Shown here one piece after another: positions 23,964 to 33,530 of a stretch of 64,000 nt of DNA. The first letter of the stretch is position 1; each line of letters begins with the position of its first letter. The stretch comes from Sellimonas caecigallum. Lineage in GTDB: Bacteria > Bacillota > Clostridia > Lachnospirales > Lachnospiraceae. The notes under the pieces were generated by a model that was not told where the DNA came from, did no database searches, and was given only the letters and a program-made list of their open reading frames with translations. The translations under genes and the position numbers were made by a program. The stretch spans positions 1 to 64,000 of the forward strand of contig NZ_VIRV01000010.1 in NCBI RefSeq assembly GCF_019754295.1. The letters run 5' to 3'.

Positions 23964-25403
23964 ATGGCAGTATTGGATCATTTAGAACCAAAAAAAGTAT
24001 TTCAGTATTTCGAAGAATTATCTTCTGTTCCGAGAGGAACCTTCTACAACGAAAAGATCAGCAATTGGTGTGTAGAATTCGCGCAGGCGAGAAATCTGGA
24101 ATGTATTCAGGACGGAATGGGAAATATCATCATCAAAAAACCTGGTACTCCGGGATATGAGAATTCTGATCCAGTCATTATCCAGGGACATATGGATATG
24201 GTATGCGAAAAGACAGAGGATTCAGATCACGATTTTGAGAATGATCCCCTGGAGCTTTACATAGAAGATGGATTTATTAAAGCAAAGAACACGACACTGG
24301 GCGGAGACGACGGTATCGCCATGGCATACGCGCTGGCTCTTCTGGACAGCGATGATATTCCGCATCCGCCGCTGGAAGCCATCTTTACTGTGGATGAGGA
24401 AGTCGGTATGGGCGGAGCCAATTACATCGACATGTCCTGCATCAAGGGAAATATCCTCTTTAACATTGATTCCGATGTAGAGGGAACAATTCTCGCAGGC
24501 TGTGCAGGTGGTATCCTTGAGACGCTCGATATGCCAGTAGAGAGGGAAATCAAAAGCGGATATCTTGTAGATATCAAAGTGCGTGGACTGAGAGGCGGAC
24601 ACTCTGGCTCACAGATCCACGAACAGAGAGGAAATGCAAATAAGCTCATTGCACGTATTTTAAACAGTCTGAATCAGGATTCTGAGATTTATCTCGTGAC
24701 AGCAGAAGGCGGATCCAAAGACAATGTCATCGCTTCCTCAGCACAGGCGCAGATCATTACTCCTGACGGAGAAAAAGCGGCTGCTCTTGTAAAAGAGATG
24801 GAGGCAATTTTCCGCTCCGAATTTTCTTCAGACGAACCGGATCTGGAAGTGACTTGCACAGTAAAAGAAGGATTTGCCGCAGTATGTACAAAAGAATCCA
24901 CAGACAGGATCATATTCGGACTCTTCTGCTCGCCATATGGAGTGCAGGGACTGAGCAGAGATCTTCCTGGTCTTGTAGAGACTTCTCTCAATCTTGGAAT
25001 TGTGCGCACAAGCGCTGAAAAAGTATCCATGGTATTCTATGTAAGAAGCAGTTCCAATTCAAAAATGACAGAGATGAAATATATTTTCCGTGCGTGGGCG
25101 AAAGCGCTGCATGCGGAACAGTCTGAAGATGGAGAATATCCGGCATGGATGTATCAGAAAGACTCCAAGATCCGTCCTCTTATGGTTGAGACATATAAAG
25201 AGTTGACTGGCGAAGATCCGATCGTCACGACAGTACACGCAGGTTTGGAATGTGGTCTTCTCTCCGGAAAGAAACCAACACTGGACTGCGTTTCCTTTGG
25301 ACCATTCAACTATGATATCCATTCTGTAAACGAACGTCTGGATATCGCATCTACCCAGCGGACATGGGAATTGTTAAAAGCTGTGCTGGCAAAATTGAAA
25401 TAA
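23964..25403 (+). CDS. pepD: Aminoacyl-histidine dipeptidase PepD (M20 family)
   Basis: A 479-residue metallopeptidase that hydrolyses dipeptides such as Xaa-His and related substrates. Metal and catalytic motifs are IQGHMDMVCEK (His, Asp), LGGDDGIAMAYAL (bridging Asp) and TVDEEVGMGGA (catalytic Glu). LRGGHSGSQI belongs to the dimerisation domain and NERLDIAS to the C-terminal metal site region. The length matches E. coli PepD (485). AAAGGAG lies 9-10 bases before the ATG. Confidence 0.94.
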   Translation: MAVLDHLEPKKVFQYFEELSSVPRGTFYNEKISNWCVEFAQARNLECIQDGMGNIIIKKPGTPGYENSDPVIIQGHMDMVCEKTEDSDHDFENDPLELYIEDGFIKAKNTTLGGDDGIAMAYALALLDSDDIPHPPLEAIFTVDEEVGMGGANYIDMSCIKGNILFNIDSDVEGTILAGCAGGILETLDMPVEREIKSGYLVDIKVRGLRGGHSGSQIHEQRGNANKLIARILNSLNQDSEIYLVTAEGGSKDNVIASSAQAQIITPDGEKAAALVKEMEAIFRSEFSSDEPDLEVTCTVKEGFAAVCTKESTDRIIFGLFCSPYGVQGLSRDLPGLVETSLNLGIVRTSAEKVSMVFYVRSSSNSKMTEMKYIFRAWAKALHAEQSEDGEYPAWMYQKDSKIRPLMVETYKELTGEDPIVTTVHAGLECGLLSGKKPTLDCVSFGPFNYDIHSVNERLDIASTQRTWELLKAVLAKLK

Positions 25404-25416
25404 TACAGATACATAT

Positions 25417-25453
25417 CAAAAGGGAACTTCCAGATGAGGAGTTCCCTTTTTCC
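25417..25453 (+). terminator. Intrinsic terminator after pepD
   Basis: AAAAGGGAACT and AGTTCCCTTTTT around a short loop. Confidence 0.85.
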
Positions 25454-25499
25454 ATGTACAGTATTTGGCTGCCGGTTCTACAAAAATGAGTTCACGTAT

Positions 25500-26366
25500 A
25501 TGAATATAGGGAAAAGAAGGAAGGGAAGATTTCCTATCAGAAAAGAGAAAAGAATCATTCTGTTTGTCCTCCTCCTTATTTTGGATGCGGCTGCAATACC
25601 AAAGCTAAAAAGTGATGCAGCCTACTTTTCCATGGGCAAACATACGATGGAAAGGAAAGAATTTCGTGCTCATGAGCTGACAGACGACTTTGTCCGCTAT
25701 CTGAGGCGATCAGAGGAGCCTGGAAGAGATGTCGGGATATTTCTTGCGGAGGATCTTCTCCAAGGCAGACAGATGCGGCCGCCTTTTAAGGCAAAAGACT
25801 TTCAGAAGGCGGAAAGAGAATGGAAGAAAAATCCGTGCTACTCAGATTATAAAGCTGCCTGTGAAAGTATCTGGAATGATGTAAAATATTTTCCTGTCAT
25901 GATTTCTGAAAATGATCCGGATCTTGCGGTAAATTATGGGGATTCTTGGATGAGCGAACGGACTTACGGCGGAACGAGGGGGCATGAAGGGACTGATCTC
26001 ATGGCTTCAAAAAACGAAAGAGGGCTTTATCCCATCGTAAGCATGACAGATGGTGTCGTCACGAGTCGCGGGTGGCTGCCGAAAGGAGGCTGGCGGATAG
26101 GCATTACATCTCCACATGGGGGATATTTTTACTATGCACATCTGGATTCGTATGCTGACGCCAGGGAAGGGGATACCGTGAAGGCCGGGGATATCATCGG
26201 ATACATGGGAGACAGCGGATATGGGGAAGAAGGGACAACAGGAAAGTTTCCGGTTCATCTTCATCTTGGGATTTATCTTTTGGAAGGGAACAGAGAGATT
26301 AGTATCAATCCATACTGGATTCTGAGATACATAGAAAATTCGAAATTAAAATGTGTCTATTCCTAG
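25500..26366 (+). CDS. M23 (LytM) family metallopeptidase, membrane-anchored
   Basis: A 288-residue protein with a short basic cytoplasmic tail, one N-terminal membrane segment (IILFVLLLILDAAAIP) and an extracytoplasmic M23 domain, which cuts peptidoglycan cross-bridges or stems. The zinc motifs are GHEGTDL (H-x3-D) and VHLHLG (HxH) with VSMTDGVVTSRGW between. The start is uncertain: no candidate has a good ribosome binding site; 25500 is preferred because the frame upstream to 25434 runs into the pepD terminator. A role in sporulation or wall remodelling is possible but not shown. Confidence 0.8.
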   Translation: MNIGKRRKGRFPIRKEKRIILFVLLLILDAAAIPKLKSDAAYFSMGKHTMERKEFRAHELTDDFVRYLRRSEEPGRDVGIFLAEDLLQGRQMRPPFKAKDFQKAEREWKKNPCYSDYKAACESIWNDVKYFPVMISENDPDLAVNYGDSWMSERTYGGTRGHEGTDLMASKNERGLYPIVSMTDGVVTSRGWLPKGGWRIGITSPHGGYFYYAHLDSYADAREGDTVKAGDIIGYMGDSGYGEEGTTGKFPVHLHLGIYLLEGNREISINPYWILRYIENSKLKCVYS

Positions 26367-26377
26367 AGAAATCAGCG

Positions 26378-26393
26378 AAGATATGATATACTG
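26378..26393 (+). promoter_or_regulatory. Extended -10 promoter for the RsmF-like gene
   Basis: TGATATACT at 26384-26392. The 16-base block is identical to 604-619, and GAAATC is found just upstream in both places. Confidence 0.5.
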
Positions 26394-26417
26394 ATTCTGT
26401 ATGCGAAAGGAGAAGTT

Positions 26418-27815
26418 ATGAATTTACCAAAAGCATTTGAAGAGAAGATGCGGGCTCTTTTGGGCGAGGAATTCGACGCATATGCAGCCTGCTATGATGA
26501 ACCAAGATATTATGGACTCCGCGTTAACACATCTAAGATCAGCGTGGAGGAATTTCAGAAAATTTGTCCGTTTTCCATTACCCCGATCCCGTGGATCAAG
26601 AATGGATTTTACTATGATGGGGAAAAAGAATCCCCGGCAAAGCATCCGTATTATTTTGCGGGGCTATATTATCTGCAGGAACCAAGCGCCATGACGCCTG
26701 CCGACCGGCTTCCGGTGGAACCGGGGGACAGAGTTCTTGATGTATGTGCAGCCCCTGGAGGGAAGGCGACAGAACTGGGTGCGAAACTGCAGGGAAGCGG
26801 GGTTTTGGTGGCAAATGACATCAGCAATTCCAGGGCAAAAGGCCTTCTGAAGAATCTGGAACTTTTCGGTATCGGAAATATGCTTGTACTGAGTGAGGAA
26901 CCGGGAAAACTGACCGGGTATTTTCGGGAATATTTTGATAAGATCCTTATTGATGCTCCGTGTTCCGGAGAAGGGATGTTCCGAAAGGATCCAAAGATGA
27001 TGAAAGCATGGGAGGAGCACGGACCGGAATTTTTTTCCAGACTTCAGAGAAGTATCGTGACCCAGGCAGCGGAGATGCTTCGACCTGGAGGGATGCTCCT
27101 TTATTCTACCTGTACTTTCGATGCACTGGAAAACGAAGGGACGATCGCGTATCTCATGGAAAAATATCCGGAGTTTGAAATCTGTGAGATCCGGCCATAT
27201 GAGGGATTCACACACGGGCGTCCGGACTGTGCCCCAGGAGGACAGGCAGATTTTCGGAAAACGGTTCGGATCTTTCCGCACCATATGAAGGGCGAAGGCC
27301 ATTATCTGGCGCTTTTAAAAAAAGGGGAAGCCAAAGAAACGGAAGGTGCCGATAATGGGCTCCATTCCGAACCAAGCAAGGCTAAAAAGCCTCTCCCGGA
27401 TGATCTGGAGATGTTTCTGAAAGGAATCAAAAGAACGTTTGATCCTGGAAGATTTGATATCCGCGGGGAGAGAGTGTATTATATGCCGCAAGATTTGCCT
27501 GCACTTTCAAAAGTTCGCTTCCTTCGGAGCGGACTTCTGCTAGGCGAGCTTAAAAAAGGAAGATTTGAACCAAGCCAGGCTCTTGCAATGAATCTGAAAA
27601 AAGAAGAGTACTCCCAGACGATCGATCTACCTCTCTCAGATGACCGGGTCATCAAATATCTGAAAGGAGAGACGCTTCTCGTGGATGATCTTGTTGGGTC
27701 AAAAGAAAAAGGATGGTATCTTGTCTGTGTCGACGGCTATCCTCTGGGATTTGGAAAACTTGCGGGAGGAACGATGAAAAATAAATATCTTCCAGGATGG
27801 AGATGGCAGTCATAA
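26418..27815 (+). CDS. RsmB/RsmF-type rRNA (cytosine-5) methyltransferase
   Basis: A 465-residue NOL1/NOP2/Sun-family enzyme that makes m5C in rRNA. The SAM-binding motif VLDVCAAPGGKATELG is near residue 110, the first catalytic Cys is in DAPCSGEGMFRKD and the second in YSTCTFDALENE. The C-terminal 150 residues hold an RsmF-type PUA-like domain (RVYYMPQDLP, LLLGELKKGRFEPSQALA). Length fits RsmF rather than RsmB. AAAGGAG lies 6-7 bases before the ATG. Its stop overlaps the next start (TAATG). Confidence 0.9.
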   Translation: MNLPKAFEEKMRALLGEEFDAYAACYDEPRYYGLRVNTSKISVEEFQKICPFSITPIPWIKNGFYYDGEKESPAKHPYYFAGLYYLQEPSAMTPADRLPVEPGDRVLDVCAAPGGKATELGAKLQGSGVLVANDISNSRAKGLLKNLELFGIGNMLVLSEEPGKLTGYFREYFDKILIDAPCSGEGMFRKDPKMMKAWEEHGPEFFSRLQRSIVTQAAEMLRPGGMLLYSTCTFDALENEGTIAYLMEKYPEFEICEIRPYEGFTHGRPDCAPGGQADFRKTVRIFPHHMKGEGHYLALLKKGEAKETEGADNGLHSEPSKAKKPLPDDLEMFLKGIKRTFDPGRFDIRGERVYYMPQDLPALSKVRFLRSGLLLGELKKGRFEPSQALAMNLKKEEYSQTIDLPLSDDRVIKYLKGETLLVDDLVGSKEKGWYLVCVDGYPLGFGKLAGGTMKNKYLPGWRWQS

Positions 27816-28564
27816 TGATGCGATTAGATAAATTTCTTGTGGAAATGGGAGCAGGGAGCCGTTCCGAAGTAAAAAAGCAGATCAGTAAAGGATTGGTTTT
27901 GGTCAATGGCATTGTTGTCCGTAAACCTGAGATGAAGATCCAGGAACAGGAGGATGTGGTTATGTTCTCGGGGAAAGAATACCGATACGAAGCATTCGTC
28001 TACTATATGCTGCACAAACCGGCAGGAGTCATTTCTGCCACGGAAGACCGGAAAGATAAAACGGTTCTGGATCTGATTCCGGACAAAAAAAGACCGGATA
28101 TTTTTCCAGTCGGAAGACTCGATAAGGATACGGAAGGACTTTTGCTCCTGACAAACGATGGGCAGCTTGCCCACCGGCTGCTTTCCCCAAAAAAGCATGT
28201 GGACAAGACCTATGAAGCCCGGATTTCAGGGATCGTCACAGAGGAGGACATCAGAGAGTTTCGGACCGGACTTGATATTGGAGATGAGAAACCGACGCTG
28301 CCAGCCAATCTGGAAATCCTGTATACTGATCCGACAAAAACAGAATCGTATGTCTCCATAGTAATTCGAGAGGGAAGATTTCACCAGATCAAGCGAATGT
28401 TTGAGGCGGTTGGGAAAGAGGTTCTGTACTTAAAGCGTATACGAATGGGAAGTCTTGTCCTGGATACCAAACTTTTAAAGGGAGAAAGCCGTGAGCTTAC
28501 ACCAGAAGAAGTGAAGATGCTGATAAACGAAACAGGAGGAGAACATGCCAAAGAAAATGCTTGA
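27815..28564 (+). CDS. RsuA-family pseudouridine synthase
   Basis: A 249-residue enzyme converting a uridine in 16S or 23S rRNA to pseudouridine. The N-terminal S4 RNA-binding domain (MRLDKFLVEMGAGSRSEVKKQI) precedes the catalytic domain, with Asp in PVGRLDKDTEGLLLLTNDG and the late GRFHQIKRM block. It resembles 16S pseudouridine 516 synthases. The start overlaps the stop of the upstream gene by one base, with GGATGGAGATGG upstream. Confidence 0.9.
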   Translation: MMRLDKFLVEMGAGSRSEVKKQISKGLVLVNGIVVRKPEMKIQEQEDVVMFSGKEYRYEAFVYYMLHKPAGVISATEDRKDKTVLDLIPDKKRPDIFPVGRLDKDTEGLLLLTNDGQLAHRLLSPKKHVDKTYEARISGIVTEEDIREFRTGLDIGDEKPTLPANLEILYTDPTKTESYVSIVIREGRFHQIKRMFEAVGKEVLYLKRIRMGSLVLDTKLLKGESRELTPEEVKMLINETGGEHAKENA

Positions 28565-29234
28565 CAATGTGAAAGCCATGATCTTCGACATGGATGGGAC
28601 ATTGATGGATTCCATGTGGATCTGGCCTGATATCGATGATTACTATGTAAAGAAATATGATCTTGTTCTGCCGGATGATTTTCACACAGCTATAGAAGGC
28701 AAGGCATACAGGGAGACAGCACAGTATTTTATAGATGTGCTCCACATGTCCATGGACGAGGAAGCTATCATGAAAGAATGGACACAGCTTGCATATGAAA
28801 GGTATAAAAACGATGTATTTTTAAAACCAGGGGCTGAGGAATTGCTGAAGTATGGAAAAGAAAAAGGAATCGTCTTTGGCATCGCCACAAGCAACGGGAG
28901 AAGTCTCGTGGATATGGTTCTGAAGGAGCGCAATATTCAGCAGTATTTCCAGTCTGTAAGGACTTCCTGTGAAGTCGGGAAAGGGAAACCGAGCCCGGAT
29001 GTTTACCTGAAAGTATCGGAGGACATTGGAGTTTCTCCGGAAAATTGTCTTGTTTTTGAGGATGTCCCTATGGGAATCCTGGCCGGTAAGCGGGCGGGAA
29101 TGCGAGTCTGTGCCATATATGATAAGTTTTCTGAAAAACAGGATCAGCAAAAGAAAGAACTTGCCGACTATTACATCCGGGATTTTCGGGATGTCATGGC
29201 AGGAATAGATGGAGAGCAAAAGAATGGAGAATAG
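28545..29234 (+). CDS. HAD-superfamily hydrolase (beta-phosphoglucomutase-like)
   Basis: A 229-residue haloacid-dehalogenase-fold phosphatase or phosphomutase. The nucleophile motif FDMDGTLMDS (about residue 15) is followed by a helical cap (residues 25-90), ATSNGRS (motif II), K in VGKGKPSPD (motif III) and FEDVPMGI (motif IV). Substrate cannot be read. GGAGGAG lies 4 bases before the ATG, inside the end of the preceding gene, so it is translationally coupled. Confidence 0.88.
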   Translation: MPKKMLDNVKAMIFDMDGTLMDSMWIWPDIDDYYVKKYDLVLPDDFHTAIEGKAYRETAQYFIDVLHMSMDEEAIMKEWTQLAYERYKNDVFLKPGAEELLKYGKEKGIVFGIATSNGRSLVDMVLKERNIQQYFQSVRTSCEVGKGKPSPDVYLKVSEDIGVSPENCLVFEDVPMGILAGKRAGMRVCAIYDKFSEKQDQQKKELADYYIRDFRDVMAGIDGEQKNGE

Positions 29235-31137
29235 ATTTTTACCTGTCAGCAGAGAAGAAATGAGACAGAGAGGATGGGATCAGGTGGATTTTGTCTATGT
29301 GAGCGGAGATGCTTATGTGGATCATCCCTCTTTTGGACATGCGATCATCACAAGGGTTCTGGAATCAAGAGGATTTCGCGTAGGGATCATCCCTCAGCCG
29401 GACTGGAAAGACAAGGACAGCATTGCAGTGTTCGGAGAACCGCGGCTGGGATTTCTTGTCTCCGCGGGCAATATGGATTCCATGGTAAACCATTACAGTG
29501 TGTCGAAAAAGAGGCGGAAGACGGATGCATACACGCCTGGAGGCATCATGGGCAAACGTCCGGATTACGCCTGCATTGTCTATGGAAATCTGATCCGCCA
29601 GACATACAAAAATACACCGATCATTTTGGGAGGCATTGAGGCAAGTCTTAGGAGACTTGCTCATTACGACTATTGGTCAGACAAACTGAAGCGATCCATC
29701 CTACTTGACTCAGGGGCGGATTTGATCTCCTATGGGATGGGAGAACGGTCCATCGTGGAGATAGCGGAGGCCCTGGATGCCGGACTTGATGTGGCGGACA
29801 TTACTTATATCGATGGAACGGTATGTAAAATCCGGGATAAAAATATCGCCTACGACGCGTTGGAATTGCCGTCCTTTGAAGAAATGAAGCGGGAAAAGCG
29901 CAAATATGCAGAAAGCTTTTACACGCAGTACTGTAACACAGATCCGTTTTCAGGACAGAGACTCCTTGAGCCGTATGAAAACGGAATCTATATTCTTCAA
30001 AATCCTGCTGCAAAGCCGCTTACCACACAGGAGATGGATGACGTCTACGCGCTTCCTTATATGCGTACTTACCATCCGATGTACGAGAAAGACGGAGGGA
30101 TTCCGGCTATCTCAGAAGTAAAATTCAGCCTTATCAGCAACCGGGGATGTTTTGGTGGGTGCAGCTTCTGCGCACTTACTTTCCACCAGGGACGGATCAT
30201 TCAGGTGCGAAGCCATGAATCTTTGCTGGAGGAGGCAAAAGCTTTGACCGAAGAGCCGGATTTCAAGGGTTATATCCACGACGTGGGGGGACCGACAGCC
30301 AACTTCCGTTTCCCAGCCTGTGAAAAACAGCTGACTTATGGAGCATGTAGGGAAAAGCAGTGCCTGTTCCCAAAACCTTGCAGGAATCTGAGGGCAGACC
30401 ATAAAGATTACCTGAAACTTCTTCGGAAACTCAGAGAACTTCCAAAAGTAAAAAAAGTATTTATCCGATCCGGTATCCGATTCGATTATGTGATGGCGGA
30501 CAAGGATGATACATTTATTCGGGAACTCTGCAAATACCATGTGAGCGGCCAGCTAAAAGTTGCCCCGGAGCATATCGCTGATCCGGTCCTTCAGATGATG
30601 GGCAAACCAGAAAACGCGGTCTATCGGGAATTTGCAGCCAAATATAAAAAGATCAACGAGCAGTTGGGCATGAAACAGTACCTTGTCCCGTATTTGATGT
30701 CCTCCCACCCTGGTTCTACCATGAAGGAGGCTATTGCGCTGGCGGAATATTTGAGAGATCTTGGCTATATGCCGGAGCAGGTTCAGGATTTTTATCCGAC
30801 GCCGTCCACAATATCCACTTGCATGTATTATACGGGGGTGGATCCACGGACGATGAAGCCGGTTTATGTGCCGAAGTCTCCGCATGAAAAGGCGATGCAG
30901 CGCGCACTCATCCAGTATCGAAATCCAAAGAATTATGAACTTGTCATGGAAGCTCTGAAAAAAGAAGGGCGTGAAGATCTGATCGGATTTGGCAAACATT
31001 GTCTCATCCGGCCAAGACAGACAGGGGAAGACCGTTACTATGCGGAAAAGAGAAGGAAAGCCCAGGAAGAGAAAAACCGAAAACCGAGAAAGAAAAAGAC
31101 CATTCGAAATACGCATAAAGCCAAAAAGAGACACTAA
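29224..31137 (+). CDS. YgiQ family radical SAM protein
   Basis: A 637-residue radical SAM protein of the YgiQ (UPF0313) family, function unknown. The N-terminal domain starts ENRFLPVSREEM and includes VYVSGDAYVDHPSFGHAII. The [4Fe-4S] motif is CFGGCSFC (about residue 310). The C-terminal part holds VAPEHIADPVLQMMGKP and QDFYPTPST, followed by a Lys/Arg-rich tail. GGAGAGC precedes the ATG at 29224; an in-frame ATG at 29209 is possible. It overlaps the HAD gene by 11 bases. Confidence 0.9.
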   Translation: MENRFLPVSREEMRQRGWDQVDFVYVSGDAYVDHPSFGHAIITRVLESRGFRVGIIPQPDWKDKDSIAVFGEPRLGFLVSAGNMDSMVNHYSVSKKRRKTDAYTPGGIMGKRPDYACIVYGNLIRQTYKNTPIILGGIEASLRRLAHYDYWSDKLKRSILLDSGADLISYGMGERSIVEIAEALDAGLDVADITYIDGTVCKIRDKNIAYDALELPSFEEMKREKRKYAESFYTQYCNTDPFSGQRLLEPYENGIYILQNPAAKPLTTQEMDDVYALPYMRTYHPMYEKDGGIPAISEVKFSLISNRGCFGGCSFCALTFHQGRIIQVRSHESLLEEAKALTEEPDFKGYIHDVGGPTANFRFPACEKQLTYGACREKQCLFPKPCRNLRADHKDYLKLLRKLRELPKVKKVFIRSGIRFDYVMADKDDTFIRELCKYHVSGQLKVAPEHIADPVLQMMGKPENAVYREFAAKYKKINEQLGMKQYLVPYLMSSHPGSTMKEAIALAEYLRDLGYMPEQVQDFYPTPSTISTCMYYTGVDPRTMKPVYVPKSPHEKAMQRALIQYRNPKNYELVMEALKKEGREDLIGFGKHCLIRPRQTGEDRYYAEKRRKAQEEKNRKPRKKKTIRNTHKAKKRH

Positions 31138-31151
31138 AGGGGGGAGCAGGC

Positions 31152-31931
31152 ATGAAGATTGCAGTGATAACAGGAGCCTCTTCCGGGATCGGAAGAGAAT
31201 TTGTAAATCAGTTGCCGTCGTTTTACAAAGCGCTGGACGAGCTTTGGATCATCGCCAGGCGCGAAAAAAGGCTGGAAGAAATCCGGGAAGAATGCATGGA
31301 AAAATCAGGAGTTTACGTCCGGATTTTCGCGGGGGATCTTGAAAAAGATCTTGTCTATAAGCAGGTCAAGAACAGACTGGAAAATCAGAATCCGGACGTA
31401 CGTATGCTCGTCAACGCCGCCGGATTTGGAAAGATCGGGGAAGCCGAAGAGATTGCGCGGAAAGATACGGCCTTGCAGCTTCGAATGATCGACGTCAACT
31501 GCAGAGCTCTGACAAAGATGACGTTTACAATACTTCCCTATATGGGAAAAGGAGGCAGGATCATCAACATTTCCAGTGGAGCCTCCTTCTGTCCTCAGCC
31601 TGGATTTTGCGTATATGCAGCCACAAAATCCTATGTGACAAGCTTTTCAAGAGGACTGAATGAAGAGTTAAAAAAGAAAGGAATTTCGGTAACCGCTGTG
31701 TGCCCGGGGCCTGTGGATACAGAATTTTTTGAGGTATCCGGCACAAACAACAGCAAGGCAAAACAGGCAGCCATGGCTGCAGTCTCTCCTGTCGTAAAAC
31801 AGGCGCTTCTGGATGCACGTGCCAAAAAACCGGTGTCAGTATACGGAAATCTCATGCAGGGGGCCAGGATTGCAGGAAAACTGCTTCCAAGCGACATGAT
31901 TTTTTATGCAATGGAAAAATGGATGAAGTAA
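31152..31931 (+). CDS. Short-chain dehydrogenase/reductase
   Basis: A 259-residue classical SDR oxidoreductase. The NAD(P)-binding motif ITGASSGIGREF is at the N-terminus, NAAGFG follows, and the catalytic Ser-Tyr-Lys are in NISSGAS and YAATKSYV. It resembles DltE/YqjQ-like reductases of unknown substrate. GGGGGGAG lies 5-6 bases before the ATG. The gene is in the same run as YgiQ. Confidence 0.88.
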   Translation: MKIAVITGASSGIGREFVNQLPSFYKALDELWIIARREKRLEEIREECMEKSGVYVRIFAGDLEKDLVYKQVKNRLENQNPDVRMLVNAAGFGKIGEAEEIARKDTALQLRMIDVNCRALTKMTFTILPYMGKGGRIINISSGASFCPQPGFCVYAATKSYVTSFSRGLNEELKKKGISVTAVCPGPVDTEFFEVSGTNNSKAKQAAMAAVSPVVKQALLDARAKKPVSVYGNLMQGARIAGKLLPSDMIFYAMEKWMK

Positions 31932-31948
31932 TAAGGGGATAACAGTAT

Positions 31949-32524
31949 ATGAAAGCGAAAAAAGGAGACGCCGGGTATATCCGTACCCAAAAGAGGAGGA
32001 GGACATTCTACACGACCTTTCTGTTTGCAGTAAGTATCGCCGTCTTTCTGACCGGATATTTTACGACACACACAAGGAATAATGTACTGACGATCGTGGC
32101 GGTGCTGGGCTGTCTGCCGGCTGCAAAGGCAGCGGTAGGGTTGATTATTTTGCTTCCATACCACACAATAGACGAAAAAAAGCAGATTCTTCTCCGTGAG
32201 AAAGCGCCGCTTATCACGGTGGCGTATGATCTCGTCATCACAAGCAGAGAAAAGATCATGCCCATCGATGTCATTGCCATCTCCGGACATCTTGTGTGCG
32301 GATATGTGAGCAGAACAAAGGTTGATCTTGCCTACACAGAAAAATATATCAAAACAACATTGAAAGAAAATCATTACGACAAAATGACGGTCAAGCTGTT
32401 TACCGATTACAATGCATTCCTCGGGAGAGCGGAAGGGATGAACAATATCGAGGCAGTGGAAAAGCCGGAGAATCACCGAATAGAAGAGAGTATCAAAGAC
32501 ATTTTACTGAACATAGCGATATAG
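31949..32524 (+). CDS. Unknown membrane protein with two TM segments
   Basis: A 191-residue protein. A basic N-terminus (RTQKRRRTFY) leads to two closely spaced membrane segments (about residues 24-42 and 46-70), and a soluble domain of about 120 residues (DEKKQILLREKAPLITVAYDLV onward, split DEKKQILLREK / APLITVAYDLV) with mixed alpha/beta character. I do not recognise the family. AAGGGGAT lies upstream. It lies between the SDR and a pseudouridine synthase in the same direction, with short gaps. Confidence 0.7.
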   Translation: MKAKKGDAGYIRTQKRRRTFYTTFLFAVSIAVFLTGYFTTHTRNNVLTIVAVLGCLPAAKAAVGLIILLPYHTIDEKKQILLREKAPLITVAYDLVITSREKIMPIDVIAISGHLVCGYVSRTKVDLAYTEKYIKTTLKENHYDKMTVKLFTDYNAFLGRAEGMNNIEAVEKPENHRIEESIKDILLNIAI

Positions 32525-32533
32525 GGAGGCGGT

Positions 32534-33517
32534 ATGCAGAAAATCACGATTTCAAAAAACGAGGCCGGACAGAGGGCAGATAAGTTTCTTTCCAAATATT
32601 TTTCCGAAGCGCCGAAAAGTTTTCTCTATAAGATGATGCGCAAGAAAAATATTACCCGAAACAAGAAAAAAATGACTGGGCAAGAAAAACTTTCTGAGGG
32701 GGACGAGATCTTTCTCTTTTTGTCCGATGAGACGATTGAAAAGTTCCGAGGCAGAAAAGAGGCCGAACGCATCGCAAAAGAGACGGGAAATATTTCCGGT
32801 AAGCTTGATATTCTCTATGAAGACGAAGATGTTGTCTTTGTAAACAAGCCATGCGGAATGCTGTCACAAAAGGCACATCCTTCGGATGTATCTCTTGTGG
32901 AACATCTGATCCGGTATCTCATGGACAAAAAAGTTGTAACAGAAGAGTCTCTCCTAAGTTTTCGCCCTTCGGTCTGCAATCGGCTGGACCGCAACACGAG
33001 CGGCATCGTGCTTGCCGGGAAGAGTCTGCAGGGTCTTCAGGAACTGAGCCGTCTTCTGAAAGAGCGGACAATGAAAAAATATTACCGGACTATCGTTGTC
33101 GGAAAGATCAGCCAACCTAAGTACTTAAAAGGTTTTTTAAAAAAGGATGAAAAAACAAATCTTGTCACTGTCACATCCATGCAGACAGAAGGAAGCGTTC
33201 CTATCGAGACAGAATATGTTCCGGTTCAGATTTCAGAGTCGTATACTCTTTTGGAAGTCCATCTGATTACCGGTAGGACACACCAGATCCGGGCACATCT
33301 TGCATCTGTCGGACATCCCATCGTCGGAGACACAAAATACGGGGACAGAAAGATAAATTCTCAATTCCGGAAAGACTTCGGACTTTCCGGGCAGCTGCTT
33401 CATGCATACCGGGTGGAATTCTCAAATGAGGGCATCCGGCTTTCCAACTTGTCTGGAAAGACAGTGAAGGCAAAACCGCCGCGCCTGTTTGAGCAGATTG
33501 AAAAAGCACTGTTTTAA
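32534..33517 (+). CDS. RluA/RluD-family pseudouridine synthase
   Basis: A 327-residue rRNA or tRNA pseudouridine synthase. An S4-like N-terminal domain (AGQRADKFLSKYF) is followed by the catalytic domain with Asp in CNRLDRNTSGIVLAGK and the conserved TGRTHQIRAHL. The sequence between (AKETGNISGKLDILYEDEDVV) is longer than in RluD. GGGAGG lies 3-4 bases before the ATG. Target uridine unknown. Confidence 0.9.
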   Translation: MQKITISKNEAGQRADKFLSKYFSEAPKSFLYKMMRKKNITRNKKKMTGQEKLSEGDEIFLFLSDETIEKFRGRKEAERIAKETGNISGKLDILYEDEDVVFVNKPCGMLSQKAHPSDVSLVEHLIRYLMDKKVVTEESLLSFRPSVCNRLDRNTSGIVLAGKSLQGLQELSRLLKERTMKKYYRTIVVGKISQPKYLKGFLKKDEKTNLVTVTSMQTEGSVPIETEYVPVQISESYTLLEVHLITGRTHQIRAHLASVGHPIVGDTKYGDRKINSQFRKDFGLSGQLLHAYRVEFSNEGIRLSNLSGKTVKAKPPRLFEQIEKALF

Positions 33518-33530
33518 GGAGGCAGCTAAG

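Noticed and set aside
25434-25499. Longer N-terminus for the M23 peptidase
   Set aside because: The extra part overlaps the pepD terminator hairpin and would put a second hydrophilic tail before the membrane anchor.
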